A stretch of DNA of 64,000 nt from CAVZAB01 sp963773155. Lineage in GTDB: Bacteria > Pseudomonadota > Alphaproteobacteria > Rhizobiales > Beijerinckiaceae. The stretch is from assembly GCA_963773155.1 (NCBI GenBank), contig CAVZAB010000005.1, forward strand, positions 62,001 to 126,000. Direction: 5' to 3'. Positions 1-9,878 of this stretch are shown here, piece by piece. Positions within the stretch are counted from its first letter, which is position 1. Each line of letters begins with the position of its first letter. Below the pieces are notes generated by a model. It saw only the letters and a list, made by a program, of their open reading frames with translations. It did not search any database and was not told the origin of the DNA. The translations under genes were made by a program, and so were the position numbers.

Positions 1-370
1 GGCAGTTCTTCTCGGCGTCGCTGGCGATCCGAACGAATGATGCCTCGTCCAGGTTCGGAACCTGGCCGCGCACCGTCAGCGCTGATCGGCTAATGCGGAA
101 TCCTTTGCCGTCTGGTTCGAGGGAGACCGCGGCCTCGGTCGTGAGCTCGGTGGGCGTATAGCCGGCCCCCTGCAGCCCAAAGGCGAGCGCCATAGTGAAG
201 CATCCGGCGTGCGCGGCCGCGATCAATTCCTCGGGATTGGTGCCCTTCTCGCTCTCGAAGCGAGTCCTGAAAGAATATGGGGTCGCCGCGAGCACGCCGG
301 AATCAGTCGAGAGATTGCCGGCGCCGTCGCGCCCCGTACCGTGCCACAACGCCTTCGCTTTGCGAATCAT
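1..370 (-). CDS. osmC: OsmC family peroxiredoxin (3' end cut by window edge)
   Basis: OsmC/Ohr-type thiol peroxidases reduce organic hydroperoxides in the cytoplasm using two cysteines. Reading leftward from the ATG at 370 gives 123 open residues: a start MIRKAKALWHGTGRDG, then TNPEELIAAAHAGCFTMAL with the first catalytic Cys at about residue 57, and DAEKNC with the second Cys at residue 123, where the window stops. Only some 20 C-terminal residues of a normal ~140 aa OsmC should be missing. It begins 37 bp downstream of the molybdenum hydroxylase large subunit on the same strand, so co-transcription is likely. The family call is firm. OsmC rather than Ohr is preferred from the start and the TNPEELIAAAHAGCF block. 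Confidence 0.9.
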   Translation of the reverse strand, partial: MIRKAKALWHGTGRDGAGNLSTDSGVLAATPYSFRTRFESEKGTNPEELIAAAHAGCFTMALAFGLQGAGYTPTELTTEAAVSLEPDGKGFRISRSALTVRGQVPNLDEASFVRIASDAEKNC

Positions 371-407
371 GAGTCCGCCTCCTTGTGATTGCGCGGTCGG
401 ATTTTCG

Positions 408-2616
408 TTACGTTGGTTCCTTCAGCGCGTTGGGATCGATTGGCATCTTTCGTAGGCGCTTGCCGGTCGCCGCGAAGATCGCGTTCGCGACCGCGGGAAC
501 GACCGCCGAGGTCCCGCATTCGCCCATCCCGCCGGGTGGCTCGGAACTTGGGATGATATGAACGTCGATTGCCGGCGCCTCGTTCATGCGGAGCATCTGG
601 TAGGTGTCAAAGTTCGATTGCTCGACACGGCCATTCTTCAGGGTAATTTCGCCGTAGAGCGCGGCGGTCACGCCGAAGATAGTTGCGCCCTGAATTTGAG
701 CCTCGACGATGTTGGGATTGACCACGGCACCGCAATCGACCGCGCATACGACGCGGCGCACCCGGACTGCGCCATCCTTCGAGACTTCGACTTCGGCGAC
801 CTGCGCCATATAGCTTCCGAACGCGAATTGGACAGAGACGCCGCGGCCGGCTCGCTCGCGTAGCGCTTGTCCCCAGCCGGCCTTTTCGGCAGCAAGCTCG
901 AGCACGGCTTTGGCCCGGGGCGATTGGCCGAGGAGAGCGCGCCGATATGCGACCGCGTCCTGCTTCGCCGCAGCCGCCAGTTCGTCGATGAAGCTTTCGG
1001 TCACAAAGACATTGTGTGACGGCCCCACGCTTCGCCAGAAGGCTGTCGGAATTCCAGGGGGCTCAACCCGGAGATATTCGACCCGCATGTTCGGAAGCGC
1101 GTAGACGAGATTGATGGCACCGTCCGTGGTGTCGGGATCGAGCCCGTTGTTGAACGCGGGCGGAAGCCATCTCGCCAGGATCGAAGATCCCGCGAAACGA
1201 TGGAGCCACGCGATCGGGGCTCCGTTCTCATCGAGACCGGCGAACAGCCTGTCGAAAAAGAATGGCCGATACATATCGTGCTGGATGTCTTCCTCGCGCG
1301 TCCAGACGACTTTGACAGGAGCATCGACGTGTTTGGCGATCTCGACGGCACGGCTAACGGCGTCGGTTTCCAGCCTTCTGCCAAACCCGCCACCGATCAG
1401 GTGATTGTGTACGGTGACCCTTTCGAGAGGCAGACCGGCGGCTTTCGCCGCGGCGGCCTGGGCCCTTGCGAGAACCTGGCTGCCGACCCAGACCTCGCAA
1501 CTATCGTCGCGCACATGGACCGTGCAGTTCATCGGCTCCATCGTCGCGTGAGCGAGAAAAGGAACCTGATAGTGCGCTTCGACTTTGGACGCGGCGCTCG
1601 CCATCGCCTTGTCGACGTCGCCGATATTCTGAGCGACCGCCCCGGACTTCTGAGTGGCGGCCTCAAGCTCGCGCGCGATAATTGTCGTATTGATACTATC
1701 GTGCGGTCCGTCGTCCCATTCGATCGAGAGGGCCGCCAGGCCCTTCTTCGCGGCCCCCATATGATCTGCGACGACCGCGACCGCGTCGTCGAGCCGTACA
1801 ATCTGCCGGACGCCGTTGACGGCCTTCGCCTTGGCATCGTCCAGGCTTTTCACGCGGCCGCCGAAGACTGGCGACTGGGCGAGCGTTGCGATCTTGAGTT
1901 CCCGGCGGGCGGACGTCGATTCCGTAAACGGCGGAGCCGTTCACCTTGGGGGGTGCATCCAGGCGCTTGACCGGAGTCCCGATGAGCTTGAAGTCCGCGG
2001 GCCGCTTGACCGTCACCTTTTCGGGGAGCGGCATGCCGGCGGCTTCGTCGACGAGATCCCCGTAGTTGATTTTTCTGCCGGAGGGCTCATGCACAACCTG
2101 CCCATCGCGCGCCCGGCAAGAGGCCGGATCAACATCCCAGCGTTTTGCCGCAGCCGTCACGAGGAGAGTTCGCGCCAACGCTCCAGCCTCCCGCAACGGC
2201 TGCCATGCCGCGCGAATCGCGGTCGACCCACCCGTCGCCTGCACGCCCGCAAGAAGTGGATTTCCGTAAAGCTTGGCGTTAGACGGAGCGTGTTCCAGGC
2301 GGACCTGGTTCAGATCCCCCTCCAATTCCTCGACGAGCAGCATCGGGATCGCGGTGTAATCGCCCTGACCCATCTCAACATAGGGCATTGTCAGCACGAT
2401 CCGCCCGTCACGCTCGATACGAATGAAGGCGTTAGGCGCGAAGCCTTCAGCTTCGGCGGCGGCGATGCGATGGTTCGCGAACGGCAAGGTCAGGCTCAGC
2501 ATCAGGCCGCCGCCGGCGGCCGCCCCAGCATGGAGAAACCTGCGCCTAGAAGGAGCACTAGCTGGCCGAGGAGAGAGCCGGTCGGCGGAACGCGATGGGA
2601 TCGGGTCGAGGATCAT
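408..2616 (-). pseudogene. Molybdopterin-binding large subunit of an isoquinoline 1-oxidoreductase-type hydroxylase, single frameshift
   Basis: This is the molybdopterin subunit of a two-subunit xanthine-oxidase-family hydroxylase (IorB type), which hydroxylates N-heterocycles or oxidises aldehydes. The N-terminus has a twin-arginine leader (SRRRFLHAGAAAGGG), implying periplasmic export. The first frame runs from 2616 to GIDVRPPG, then derails. The other frame resumes with LKIATLAQSPVFGG and runs to 408, ending in PPGGMGECGTSAVVPAVANA, a typical IorB C-terminus. The break is near 1896-1901 and looks like one base. Together the halves give about 736 residues, the normal length. The Fe-S subunit lies 2 bp upstream. 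Either the locus is broken or the sequence has an indel error; nothing else in it looks decayed. Confidence 0.85.
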
Positions 2617-2618
2617 GG

Positions 2619-3089
2619 TCAGCCCTCCTTTCCAATTGCTTGCGCGGCCTGCTTGATCGCCTCACGAATGCGGGGATAAGTCCCGCAGCGGCAGATATTG
2701 CCGGACATCGCATCGTCGATGTCCGAGTCCGTCGGATGCGGATTGCTCGCGAGCAGAGCGGCGGCCGACATGATCTGGCCGGACTGACAGTAACCGCATT
2801 GCACGACCTCCTGTTCGAGCCAGGCCTTCTGAACCATTGCGCCCACTTTGGTGGCGCCAATCGCCTCGATCGTCGTGACGGGGGATTGGCCGACGTCGGC
2901 GACCGGAGTAACACAGGAACGCGTGGCGACGCCGGCAATATGCACCGTGCAGGCACCGCACAGCGCCATGCCGCAACCGAATTTCGTGCCGGTCATGCCG
3001 AGCACGTCGCGCAACACCCAGAGGAGTGGCGTATCGCCGTCGACATCGACGGTGTGTGGGCGGCTGTTGACGTTGATGGTGAAGGCCAT
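2619..3089 (-). CDS. (2Fe-2S)-binding subunit of isoquinoline 1-oxidoreductase-type hydroxylase
   Basis: This small electron-transfer subunit (156 aa, usual for IorA/CoxS) partners the molybdopterin subunit directly downstream. The plant-type 2Fe-2S cluster ligands are C39, C44, C47 and C59 (CGMALCGAC). The C-terminal all-helical 2Fe-2S domain has C98 and C101 (CGYCQSGQI) and C133 and C135 (CRCGTYPRI). The stop lies 2 bp before the ATG of the large subunit, so translation is probably coupled. No third FAD subunit is present, as expected for Ior-type enzymes that pass electrons to a cytochrome or quinone. The substrate cannot be told from sequence. Confidence 0.93.
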   Translation of the reverse strand: MAFTINVNSRPHTVDVDGDTPLLWVLRDVLGMTGTKFGCGMALCGACTVHIAGVATRSCVTPVADVGQSPVTTIEAIGATKVGAMVQKAWLEQEVVQCGYCQSGQIMSAAALLASNPHPTDSDIDDAMSGNICRCGTYPRIREAIKQAAQAIGKEG

Positions 3090-3213
3090 CGCTCACGCTC
3101 CAATGTCAGCGCGGCCCCCTGGCCGCCGTTGCTTTCGAAGCCTACCCATCGCGCGTCGCTCCGGATGCGCTCGTTTGGGCCGCGCACAAGACGCGCGAGC
3201 GCTCCGATCGTGT

Positions 3214-3480
3214 TCAGGTCGCTCGGCGCGGCGATTTGAACGCTGCTCGCATCTCGTCAGCGAAGTTCTGCGGCTGTTCCCGGGCGGCAAAGTGGCCGCC
3301 CCTTTCGAGCTCGTTGGGGACCGGCTTGCGATGCGCAGGCTCTGTGCAACTGCGCGGGGCTTGGTAGAGCCCGTTTGCAAGGGCGACCGGGTCACCGGGC
3401 CGGAGCGCCTTTGCAATGTCGGCTGGGACGTGCCAGGCCTGTCGACGTGAATGCCGAGGAATTCCGAAGGCGCCTGTAGA
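3214..3480 (-). pseudogene. Epoxide hydrolase remnant (C-terminal part)
   Basis: Two fragments in different frames match the EHN-type epoxide hydrolase pattern. The upstream piece reads SEFLGIHVDRPGTS. After a frame change near 3430 the sequence continues PADIAKALRPGDPVA and ends with GGHFAAREQPQNFADEMRAA and a stop at 3214. The GGHFAAxEQP block normally surrounds the catalytic His of the alpha/beta hydrolase. The region between these motifs is far too short for an intact enzyme, and the nucleophile and acid motifs were not found. This is a decayed, internally deleted remnant upstream of the hydroxylase operon on the same strand. Confidence 0.7.
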
Positions 3481-4313
3481 CGCCGTTTGGGCCGCGTTTC
3501 TCCGGAGGCAAGATGAGCAAAGAACAGGCCGGCGGCGCTCGCTTCGGCCGCGCTCACATCAACGCTGCGCCTGTTCGGCAATAGCGAAACACCCGACATG
3601 TTCGTTATCCTAAAGCTGGTGCCACTGATCTTGCAAGACGCGAAACTCCCAGACGATCACATCAGGTGGGCGAAGCGGAATCCATTGCACGATGGTGTCG
3701 CCGATACTTTGGTATCGGTCGACGCGACAGTATTGCGCACGAAACGGCGCGAGAGCGGCAACCGACATCCGTGCCTGATCGACGTTAGCAGTGGAGCGGC
3801 CCATCGTCATTGTGGAGTGGCTGCTACCAAAGGACCACGCGCGGTGCGTTCGAAGCCGCGACGAGCGTGCGCAGCAGCTTACCGCCTCATTTAGGCCGCC
3901 TGGGAAGGTCGGGTTCACGTCCGGCTTTTCACCCCGGCCACGGCACAGTCAGGACTTTCACGATCTCGATTAATGCGCGGTTCAAGTCTGCGGTCCCGAC
4001 TTTCGCGGTTACGATGGCCCGACGGAGGTTGGCGCGGCCTGATCTTCGCCGATACGTCATCCGGCGTTCGTATCTCGTTCCTCCGTGGGTCGCCAACCCC
4101 AGGGAGTCTTTTGATCAATTTTCGACAACTTGCAGATCTTCTTCTCATTCGAGAAGGGGGCAATTCTTTCTGTCGTTATGGGGGCAGTTTGTTCTTTCGC
4201 CCGACACCGCCCGTGCATGTCGCGCGCATTTACGTCCAAACGCTTTCATTGATTCGCTGTCAAAAGATGGATTCCTTTCGTGCGCCTTAGATTAGGTCCT
4301 ACCTCCGTAGCGC
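3481..4313. other. Intergenic stretch without a recognisable gene
   Basis: About 830 bp lie between the epoxide hydrolase remnant and the PNPOx-like gene. Short open frames on both strands (for example 3610-3918 minus and 3973-4290 plus) show no motif, leader or convincing ribosome site. Composition drops towards A+T between about 4110 and 4270. It may be eroded coding sequence; I assign nothing. Confidence 0.5.
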
Positions 4314-5084
4314 TCAAATTATATCAGAGTGCCGATCGGTGTATGGCGCGCTCGTCGCTGGCGCATAGATCTGCCGATAGGCTTGCAAAAGCGCGTCCTC
4401 AAGCGGTCGCCCCGCCTTGTAGCCCGCGAGATTCGCCGGCCGAGCGAGACCCGGCAGCAAGCGGGGGCACGGCTCGGGCTTGCCGACAACCGTGCGCACA
4501 GGAAGGCGCTCCGCATAGATCGGCAAGGCGTAATCCTCTTCATCGTCGGCCACACCCTTGGCGCGGATCTTTGCCGAGGCGCGCTCGATCTCCATCATCA
4601 CGACCGACGTCGCCTTGATCTCCTTTGGCGTGCTTGCGCGCAATTGCTCGGTGCGACCAGGAAAGAAGCGATCCACCATCATAATCAGGGCTCGGCGCTT
4701 TTCCTCCGGCGCGGTGACGAGCCGGGCCCGTCCGAAAGCCATGACCGAACGATAGTCGGCCGAATGGTTGAAGCCACAACGCGCGAGGACAAGGCTGTCG
4801 AGATGGGTCACGGTAAGACAGGCCGGCTGCCCCCCGGAGAGGTTGCGCAGCATTCGGCTCGCGCTGCTGCCGTGCCAATAAAGCCGAGTTCCTTCCCGCC
4901 AGAAAAGCGTCGGTGTGCAATAGGGCAGGCCATCCACGACGTAGGAGACATGGCAGAGTGCGGCAGCGTCGAGCAGCCGGTGGACGGTTTCGTGGTCATA
5001 AAACCCACGGTCGTGCCGGCGCTTCACGCGGTTGCGCTTGTCGATGACATAGCTCGGTGCATTCGGTGTATCTGTAGCGGACAT
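4314..5084 (-). CDS. Pyridoxamine 5'-phosphate oxidase family flavoprotein
   Basis: Members of this split-barrel FMN family bind flavin and include PLP salvage enzymes and many uncharacterised reductases. The protein has 256 aa from the ATG at 5084 (MSATDTPNAPSYVID), preceded by an AAAGGG-type ribosome site; an in-frame upstream ATG at 5168 lacks one. Residues about 20-150 fit the Pyridox_ox_2 pattern: a conserved RHDRGFYDHETVHRLLD segment, CHVSYVVDGLPYCTPTLFWR and LYWHGSSASRMLR. The gene is divergent from a decayed MocR/GntR regulator at 5148. MocR regulators commonly sit next to such flavoproteins and control them with PLP as ligand, so this pair probably was a regulator/target unit. The substrate is unknown. 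Confidence 0.85.
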   Translation of the reverse strand: MSATDTPNAPSYVIDKRNRVKRRHDRGFYDHETVHRLLDAAALCHVSYVVDGLPYCTPTLFWREGTRLYWHGSSASRMLRNLSGGQPACLTVTHLDSLVLARCGFNHSADYRSVMAFGRARLVTAPEEKRRALIMMVDRFFPGRTEQLRASTPKEIKATSVVMMEIERASAKIRAKGVADDEEDYALPIYAERLPVRTVVGKPEPCPRLLPGLARPANLAGYKAGRPLEDALLQAYRQIYAPATSAPYTDRHSDII

Positions 5085-5147
5085 CGTCTGACCCTTTGTT
5101 GGCACACCATCATGGTACCGCAAAAGTGGTTGGCGAAACCAATCAGG

Positions 5148-5530
5148 ACCCCAATATGCCAAGGCCAATTTGCAAGGGGAGGGCGACGTGTTGAATGTGT
5201 CCCTGGTCCCGGCGGGGTCGGGAGGCAGCCAGCCGAGCCGGGTGGCCGCGATCGTGGCCGGCCGCCTCGCGGCCGGGCTGCGCCTGCCATCCAGCCGATC
5301 GCGGCTCAGTTTGGCTTGCGCCGGAACGCAGTCGTTGTCGCCTATGGACGCCTTCTAAGTGAGGGCCTCGCGAGGCCAAGAGCTGTCGCCGGCACTTATG
5401 TCGCGGCACGGTCCCGCGCGGCCCGGCCAGCGCCGGTCCGGTCTGGCGCCGCTTGCCGGCCCAGAGCAGAGCGCCTTTGCGCTCGGCCGAGCCGACCAGG
5501 TTAGCCACCTATCCGGGCCTCCAGCAACAG
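5148..5530 (+). pseudogene. MocR/GntR-family regulator remnant
   Basis: A winged-helix GntR N-terminus is recognisable across two frames: SRVAAIVAGRLAAGLRLPSSR in one and QPIAAQFGLRRNAVVVAYGR followed by LLSEGLARPRAVAGTYVAAR in another. In MocR proteins these form one continuous DNA-binding domain followed by an aminotransferase-like domain of ~350 residues. Here at least one frameshift breaks the helix-turn-helix. Only scraps (for example FALGRADQ) of the aminotransferase part follow before the next gene at 5.7 kb. The locus is divergent from the PNPOx-like gene, the usual MocR arrangement. It is clearly non-functional; exact limits are uncertain. Confidence 0.7.
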
Positions 5531-5749
5531 TTCCAATCTTGCCCTTCAGGGCGGACCCTTGCCATCGCCGCACCAAAGCGGTCACCGCGGGAACGGAGAA
5601 GGAACATCGTCTTGCAATGGCGTTGAGATCGGCCTTGAGGGCAGGCATTGGGGGTGTCTATCCCACGATAGAGGGTGCCCGTCTTGGCAATATGTGCAAT
5701 AATTTTGGGGAATAGCGGGCAAGCTCCGCCGATTTTGCCAGAGGGTTCA

Positions 5750-6910
5750 GTGCTACCTAAGCCCGTACGAGCCTACTTCATCATCGCCGACATCTCCGGC
5801 TACACAAGGTTCCTCGCGGCGGCCGAAATCGACCATGCGCAGGACATTATCGCTGATTTCTTGGACACGGTGGTTGAGGCCCTGAGGCCGCCTTTCCGGC
5901 TCGCCAAGTTCGAAGGCGATGCCGCCTTCGTCTACGCTGTAAGCGAAAAGGTCGACGGATCACTTCTCCAAGATACGATCGAGGCGGCCTATTTCAAGTT
6001 CCGCCGGCGCATGCGCGACGTCAAGCAGGCCTCAATCTGCGAATGTAAAGCCTGCGCTGCGATGGGCGGTCTCGATTTCAAGTTCGTCATCCACCATGGC
6101 GAGATGGTGAAGCAGAAGATGGGCGGGCGTGAAGAGCTTGCCGGACGCGACGTAATCCTCATCCATAGGCTTCTCAAGAATACAGTGAGCGAGAAGCTTG
6201 GTCGCCATGCCTATGCGCTTTACACTGAGGCGTGCATTCAGACGATGAGCGTCGACCCAGTGGCGCAGGGGCTCATCCGGCATCATGAGGCCATCGACAT
6301 CTTCGGCGACGTTCAGCTCTGGTTGCGTGATCTCGAAGCGGCGTGGCAGGCGGAAAATGAGCGCACGCGTTTCGAGGTGACGCGGGCCGGCGCCTACATG
6401 ACCCTGGAATACGATATCTCCGCGCCGCGCCAGAAAGTGTGGGAATATTTCACTGTTCCCGGCCGTTGGCAAAACTGGTGGCCGGCCGACGCAATCATCG
6501 AGAAATCGAGCAAAGGGCGCAGAGGAGTAGGTACCGAGAATCATTGCATGCATGGCAAGGACGCGATCATCGAGGAAACCCTCGACTGGCGTCCGTTCGA
6601 ATATTTCACGGTGAGCACACTTCTTCCGATCCCGGGGGCGCCAAAGATCGTGATGACCCGTGCGTTGCAGGACGGCCCGAACGGCGTGACGCGCCTGGAA
6701 TTCCGGGTCGCCGCGCCAAAACCCGAACACAAGGACTTTGTCGATCAGGCTGGGGCGAGGTTTGCCGGGAACATGGATAAGGCAATCGAAAAGCTACGAC
6801 AAATTCTCGAAGGACAGCAACCGCCTATCGCGATGATCGATGAACCGCCGCTAAGACCCTCGAAAGGCCGATTCCGGACCGAACCGACGATATCAGAGGC
6901 CGGAAGATGA
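5750..6910 (+). CDS. DUF2652 (nucleotide-cyclase-like) and SRPBCC fusion protein
   Basis: About 386 aa from a GTG at 5750 with GAGGG upstream; a second in-frame GTG at 5675 would add 25 residues. Residues ~5-200 match the DUF2652 pattern, a relative of the class III nucleotidyl cyclase fold (AYFIIADISGYTRFL, LAKFEGDAAFVYA). From ~220 a START/SRPBCC lipid-binding domain follows (YDISAPRQKVWEYFTVPGRW). DUF2652 proteins usually lack a full set of catalytic cyclase residues, so cyclase activity cannot be claimed. Combining a cyclase-like fold with a hydrophobic-ligand pocket suggests a ligand-responsive cytoplasmic protein, which is inference. It stands alone between the MocR remnant and a 680-bp gene-free stretch. 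Confidence 0.8.
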   Translation: MLPKPVRAYFIIADISGYTRFLAAAEIDHAQDIIADFLDTVVEALRPPFRLAKFEGDAAFVYAVSEKVDGSLLQDTIEAAYFKFRRRMRDVKQASICECKACAAMGGLDFKFVIHHGEMVKQKMGGREELAGRDVILIHRLLKNTVSEKLGRHAYALYTEACIQTMSVDPVAQGLIRHHEAIDIFGDVQLWLRDLEAAWQAENERTRFEVTRAGAYMTLEYDISAPRQKVWEYFTVPGRWQNWWPADAIIEKSSKGRRGVGTENHCMHGKDAIIEETLDWRPFEYFTVSTLLPIPGAPKIVMTRALQDGPNGVTRLEFRVAAPKPEHKDFVDQAGARFAGNMDKAIEKLRQILEGQQPPIAMIDEPPLRPSKGRFRTEPTISEAGR

Positions 6911-6920
6911 CGCCGCTTGG

Positions 6921-6952
6921 CAGGCGGACGCGCGGCCAGGCGGACGCGCGGC
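6921..6952. repeat. Perfect 16-bp tandem duplication
   Basis: The unit CAGGCGGACGCGCGGC occurs twice head to tail, 11 bp after the stop of the DUF2652 gene. Both copies are identical, consistent with a recent slippage duplication. No function is evident. Confidence 0.9.
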
Positions 6953-7373
6953 TTCGAACATGCATGTTCGCCGCTACGCGTGCGTCGCCCCAATTCCCGA
7001 TGACCGTGGTCCGGAGAGCGACTCTTCCGAACCTATCAGATGCTCCACCACGACGCCTTCATTGCTTTCGCGCTCGCACCTGATGTGCTAGTGCAAAACC
7101 TCCCCCACCGCCGCCCCGGAGTTGAAAGGCATGCTCTCGAGCCTGTGCATACTGGCCTCGTCCCGTCTTGGAACCGGCTCGCAGAGCCGAGTCTGGGCAA
7201 CAAAGGCGCCATAACCTAAAGATGTTGACCGGCGAGGTGTTCCGGAATTTTGGTTCGCTATACCGTCATCGGCAATGATCGAACATCCGCGCAAGAACAA
7301 AATTGAAACAAAAGCAATACCTCTGTGTGCGGTTTCTGCACACGCCATCATCCAGGCCTTCATTGGTAATACA

Positions 7374-7397
7374 GTGATGATGATAGTGATGATGGTA
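7374..7397. repeat. Imperfect 12-bp tandem repeat (GTGATGATG)
   Basis: Two 12-bp units, GTGATGATGATA and GTGATGATGGTA, are adjacent in non-coding sequence and differ at one base. They are probably slippage products. Confidence 0.7.
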
Positions 7398-7589
7398 GCA
7401 ACGGGACAGGCACGGACGCCAAGATAGCGTCAGTTTGCAACAAAAGTAGGAGACAATTGACAGACCCTGATCCGAATCAATTGGGCTCGCCGCCCATTTC
7501 AGAATCCGGACGCTGCCTTATTCGAGAAGCATTTCGATGGCGGGTCTTACCGGGCATCCTCGCCGCACCATGTCTGGGTCATCCTCATA

Positions 7590-7853
7590 TCAGATTGTCT
7601 TTTTATCCGGACTCGGGTGAATGATTTCCTCCTCCTGGTCCACGATTGTCACCGTCACGTTCGGATACGCATCTTTAATGCGCAGGGCCTCGCTAACAGC
7701 TGAATGATGCTCCGAGAAGCCTCTCTTCCTCTGTCCATCGACAGAGACCACAAATCGTTCCATGTGAACGTGCTTGCGGAGTTGGCGACGTTCCTTGTTC
7801 TCCTGGGTCGCGACGTGACGTTGTTCGCGAGCTTTATTCGTCTCCTCGTTCAT
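7590..7853 (-). CDS. Small hypothetical protein, 87 aa
   Basis: A highly charged 87-residue protein. The N-terminal ~35 residues are rich in Lys, Arg, Glu and His (ETNKAREQRHVATQENKERR). A more ordered half follows, ERFVVSVDGQRKRGFSEHHSA and YPNVTVTIVDQEEE, with a beta-alpha-beta look. AAAGGG lies about 9 nt before the ATG. The charge and alternating pattern look like a real small soluble protein rather than a random frame, but I recognise no family. It is isolated in a gene-poor area, upstream of nothing on its own strand. Confidence 0.55.
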   Translation of the reverse strand: MNEETNKAREQRHVATQENKERRQLRKHVHMERFVVSVDGQRKRGFSEHHSAVSEALRIKDAYPNVTVTIVDQEEEIIHPSPDKKTI

Positions 7854-8101
7854 GGTTTGCCCTTTGTACGCTGATCCAGTCTGGGTTCCGTGTCGCCTGC
7901 AACCTAGCGCACAAACTCACAGGAAGCCATGGCCTATTGCTCAACGTGATCCGAGGCTCAGACTTTGTCCAGGAGAGCGCCTGCCTGGACGCGGCAGGAC
8001 CGGTCCTTGGGGCAGGACGATCCCGAGGTCGAGGATTACCCTGTTATCCGCTCCCCCACATTCAATGCCTTAATCGGATTCCTGGTTCCCTCGGCCGGGC
8101 T

Positions 8102-9878
8102 TCAGCCAACCTGTTGGGCCCGCATATCCGCCCGGTTGATACCGGCGACGGCAACCGGCTTTTTCATCGCATCGCGCCGGAACGGCTCGCCGAGCTCCTG
8201 GTTCAAAATAACCTCGATGAAGGTAGTGACGCCGTGCATCTGGGCTTCGCAAGCCTGCACCAGCGCCGCCGTCACTTCGGTCGGAGTGCGCACGCTCGCC
8301 CCTTTTAGGCCGCAGGCATCGGCGACCCGAGCATAGCTGAGGTCCGGGTTGAGCTCGGTGCCGACGAAATTGTTATCGTACCATAGCGTCGTGTTGCGTT
8401 TTTCGGCACCCCATTGGTAATTGCGGAAAATGACCATCGTGATCGCCGGCCAGGGCTTGCGACCGATTGAACTCATTTCACTCATTGAAATACCGAAGGC
8501 GCCGTCGCCTGCAAAGCCGACGACCGGCACCTCCGGGCAGCCGATTTTGGCGCCAACAATGGCCGGAAAGCCATAGCCGCACGGACCAAATAGGCCGGGC
8601 GCCAGATATTTGCGGCCTTGCTCGAAGGTCGGATAGGCATTGCCAATGGCGCAATTGTTGCCGATGTCGCTGGATATTATGGCATCCCTGGGCAGGCCGG
8701 CCTGGATCGCCCGCCAGGCTTGGCGCGGCGACATCCGGTCTGGATCACGTTCCCGCGCACCTTTATTCCAGCTCGTTCCGGGGTCGTCGTCTTCGTGGTC
8801 CATGCTGCTCAAGGTCTGCAGCCAGGCCGACTTCGTCTGCTGGATCGTGGCTCTTCGCTTGTCCCTATCAATGTCGCCGGCCTGCGGGTCGAGGCTGGCC
8901 GAGAATCGCGGGCGCGACGGCTTTGGCATCGCCGCATATCCCGACGCTGACCGGCTTAGCCAGGCCGATCCGATCGGCGTTGATGTCGACTTGGATGATT
9001 TTTGCCGACCGCGGCCAATAATCGATGCCATAGCCGGGCAGGGTGGAAAACGGATTGAGCCTGGTGCCGAGGGCAAGCACAACGTCGGCCTTGGCTATCA
9101 GCTGCATGGCCGCCTTGGAACCATTGTAGCCGAGCGGACCGGCAGCTAGGCGATGACTGCCGGGAAAGCTGTCATTGTGCTGATAGCCGCAGCACGCCGG
9201 CGCGTCGAGCCGCTCCGCCAGCGCGACGCATTCGGGAATGGCGCCGCCGATCACGACGCCAGCACCCGATAGAATGACCGGGAACCGCGCATGCGAGAGG
9301 AGACGGGCTGCTTCTGCAATGGCGCCGGCACCGCCGGATGGGCGTTCGAAGGTGACAATCTGTGGCAGCGTAGTGTCGATTACCTGGGTCCAGAAATCGC
9401 GCGGAATATTGATTTGGGCGGGGGCCGAAAGTCGGATTGCCTTGAGAATGACGCGGTTGAGAACTTCTGCGATCCGGGCGGGATCGCGCACCTCCTCTTG
9501 ATAGCAAACCATGTCGCGGAACAGGGCCATTTGTTCGACTTCCTGGAACCCCCCCTGGCCGATTGTACGATTGGCCGCCTGCGGTGTCACAAGCAGCATC
9601 GGCGTGTGGTTCCAGTAGGCCGTTTTCGCGGCAGTGACGAAGCCTGTGACGCCCGGCCCGTTCTGCGCGATTGCCATTGCGATCTTGCCCGTTGCCCGCG
9701 TGTAGCCGTCGCAGATCAGACCGCCGTTGGTTTCCTGGGCGACGTCCCAGAAAGTGATGCCGGCTTTCGGGAACAGATCGGAAATGGGCATGAACGCCGA
9801 GCCGATGATGCCGAACGCCTGGTCGATACCGTGCATCTGGAGGACCTTTACGAAGGCCTCTTCCGTGCTCATTTTCAT
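8102..9878 (-). pseudogene. xsc: Sulfoacetaldehyde acetyltransferase Xsc, single frameshift
   Basis: Xsc is a cytoplasmic thiamine-diphosphate enzyme that converts sulfoacetaldehyde and phosphate to acetyl phosphate and sulfite, the key step in taurine and other C2-sulfonate catabolism. The N-terminal frame from the ATG at 9878 is diagnostic: KVLQMHGIDQAFGIIGSAFM, QETNGGL with the catalytic Glu near residue 49, and AIAQNGPGVTGFVT. It derails after GDAKAVAPAIL near 8901. The next frame resumes at ASLDPQAGDIDRD and carries the ThDP motif (GDGAFGIS near residue 457, then NYQWGAEKRN). The halves total 592 residues, normal for Xsc. No phosphotransacetylase or sulfonate transporter gene adjoins it. 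The lesion is one base: indel error or recent inactivation. Confidence 0.9.

Larger units (their letters stand above)
6911..7589. other. Gene-free stretch with two short tandem repeats
   Basis: No convincing gene is seen in about 680 bp. It opens with a perfect 16-bp tandem duplication and has a GTGATGATG-rich duplication near 7374. A minus-strand open frame at 7088-7363 (91 codons) begins with a hydrophobic stretch but has no family signature, and I do not call it. Confidence 0.45.

Noticed and set aside
1200..1970. Long plus-strand open frame (256 codons) opposite the molybdopterin subunit
   Set aside because: It is antisense to clearly conserved IorB-like sequence, has no motif and reflects GC-rich third-position bias.
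4329..5504. 391-codon plus-strand frame across the PNPOx gene
   Set aside because: The first two thirds are antisense to the PNPOx protein; only its tail carries real GntR residues, which I annotate as the MocR remnant.
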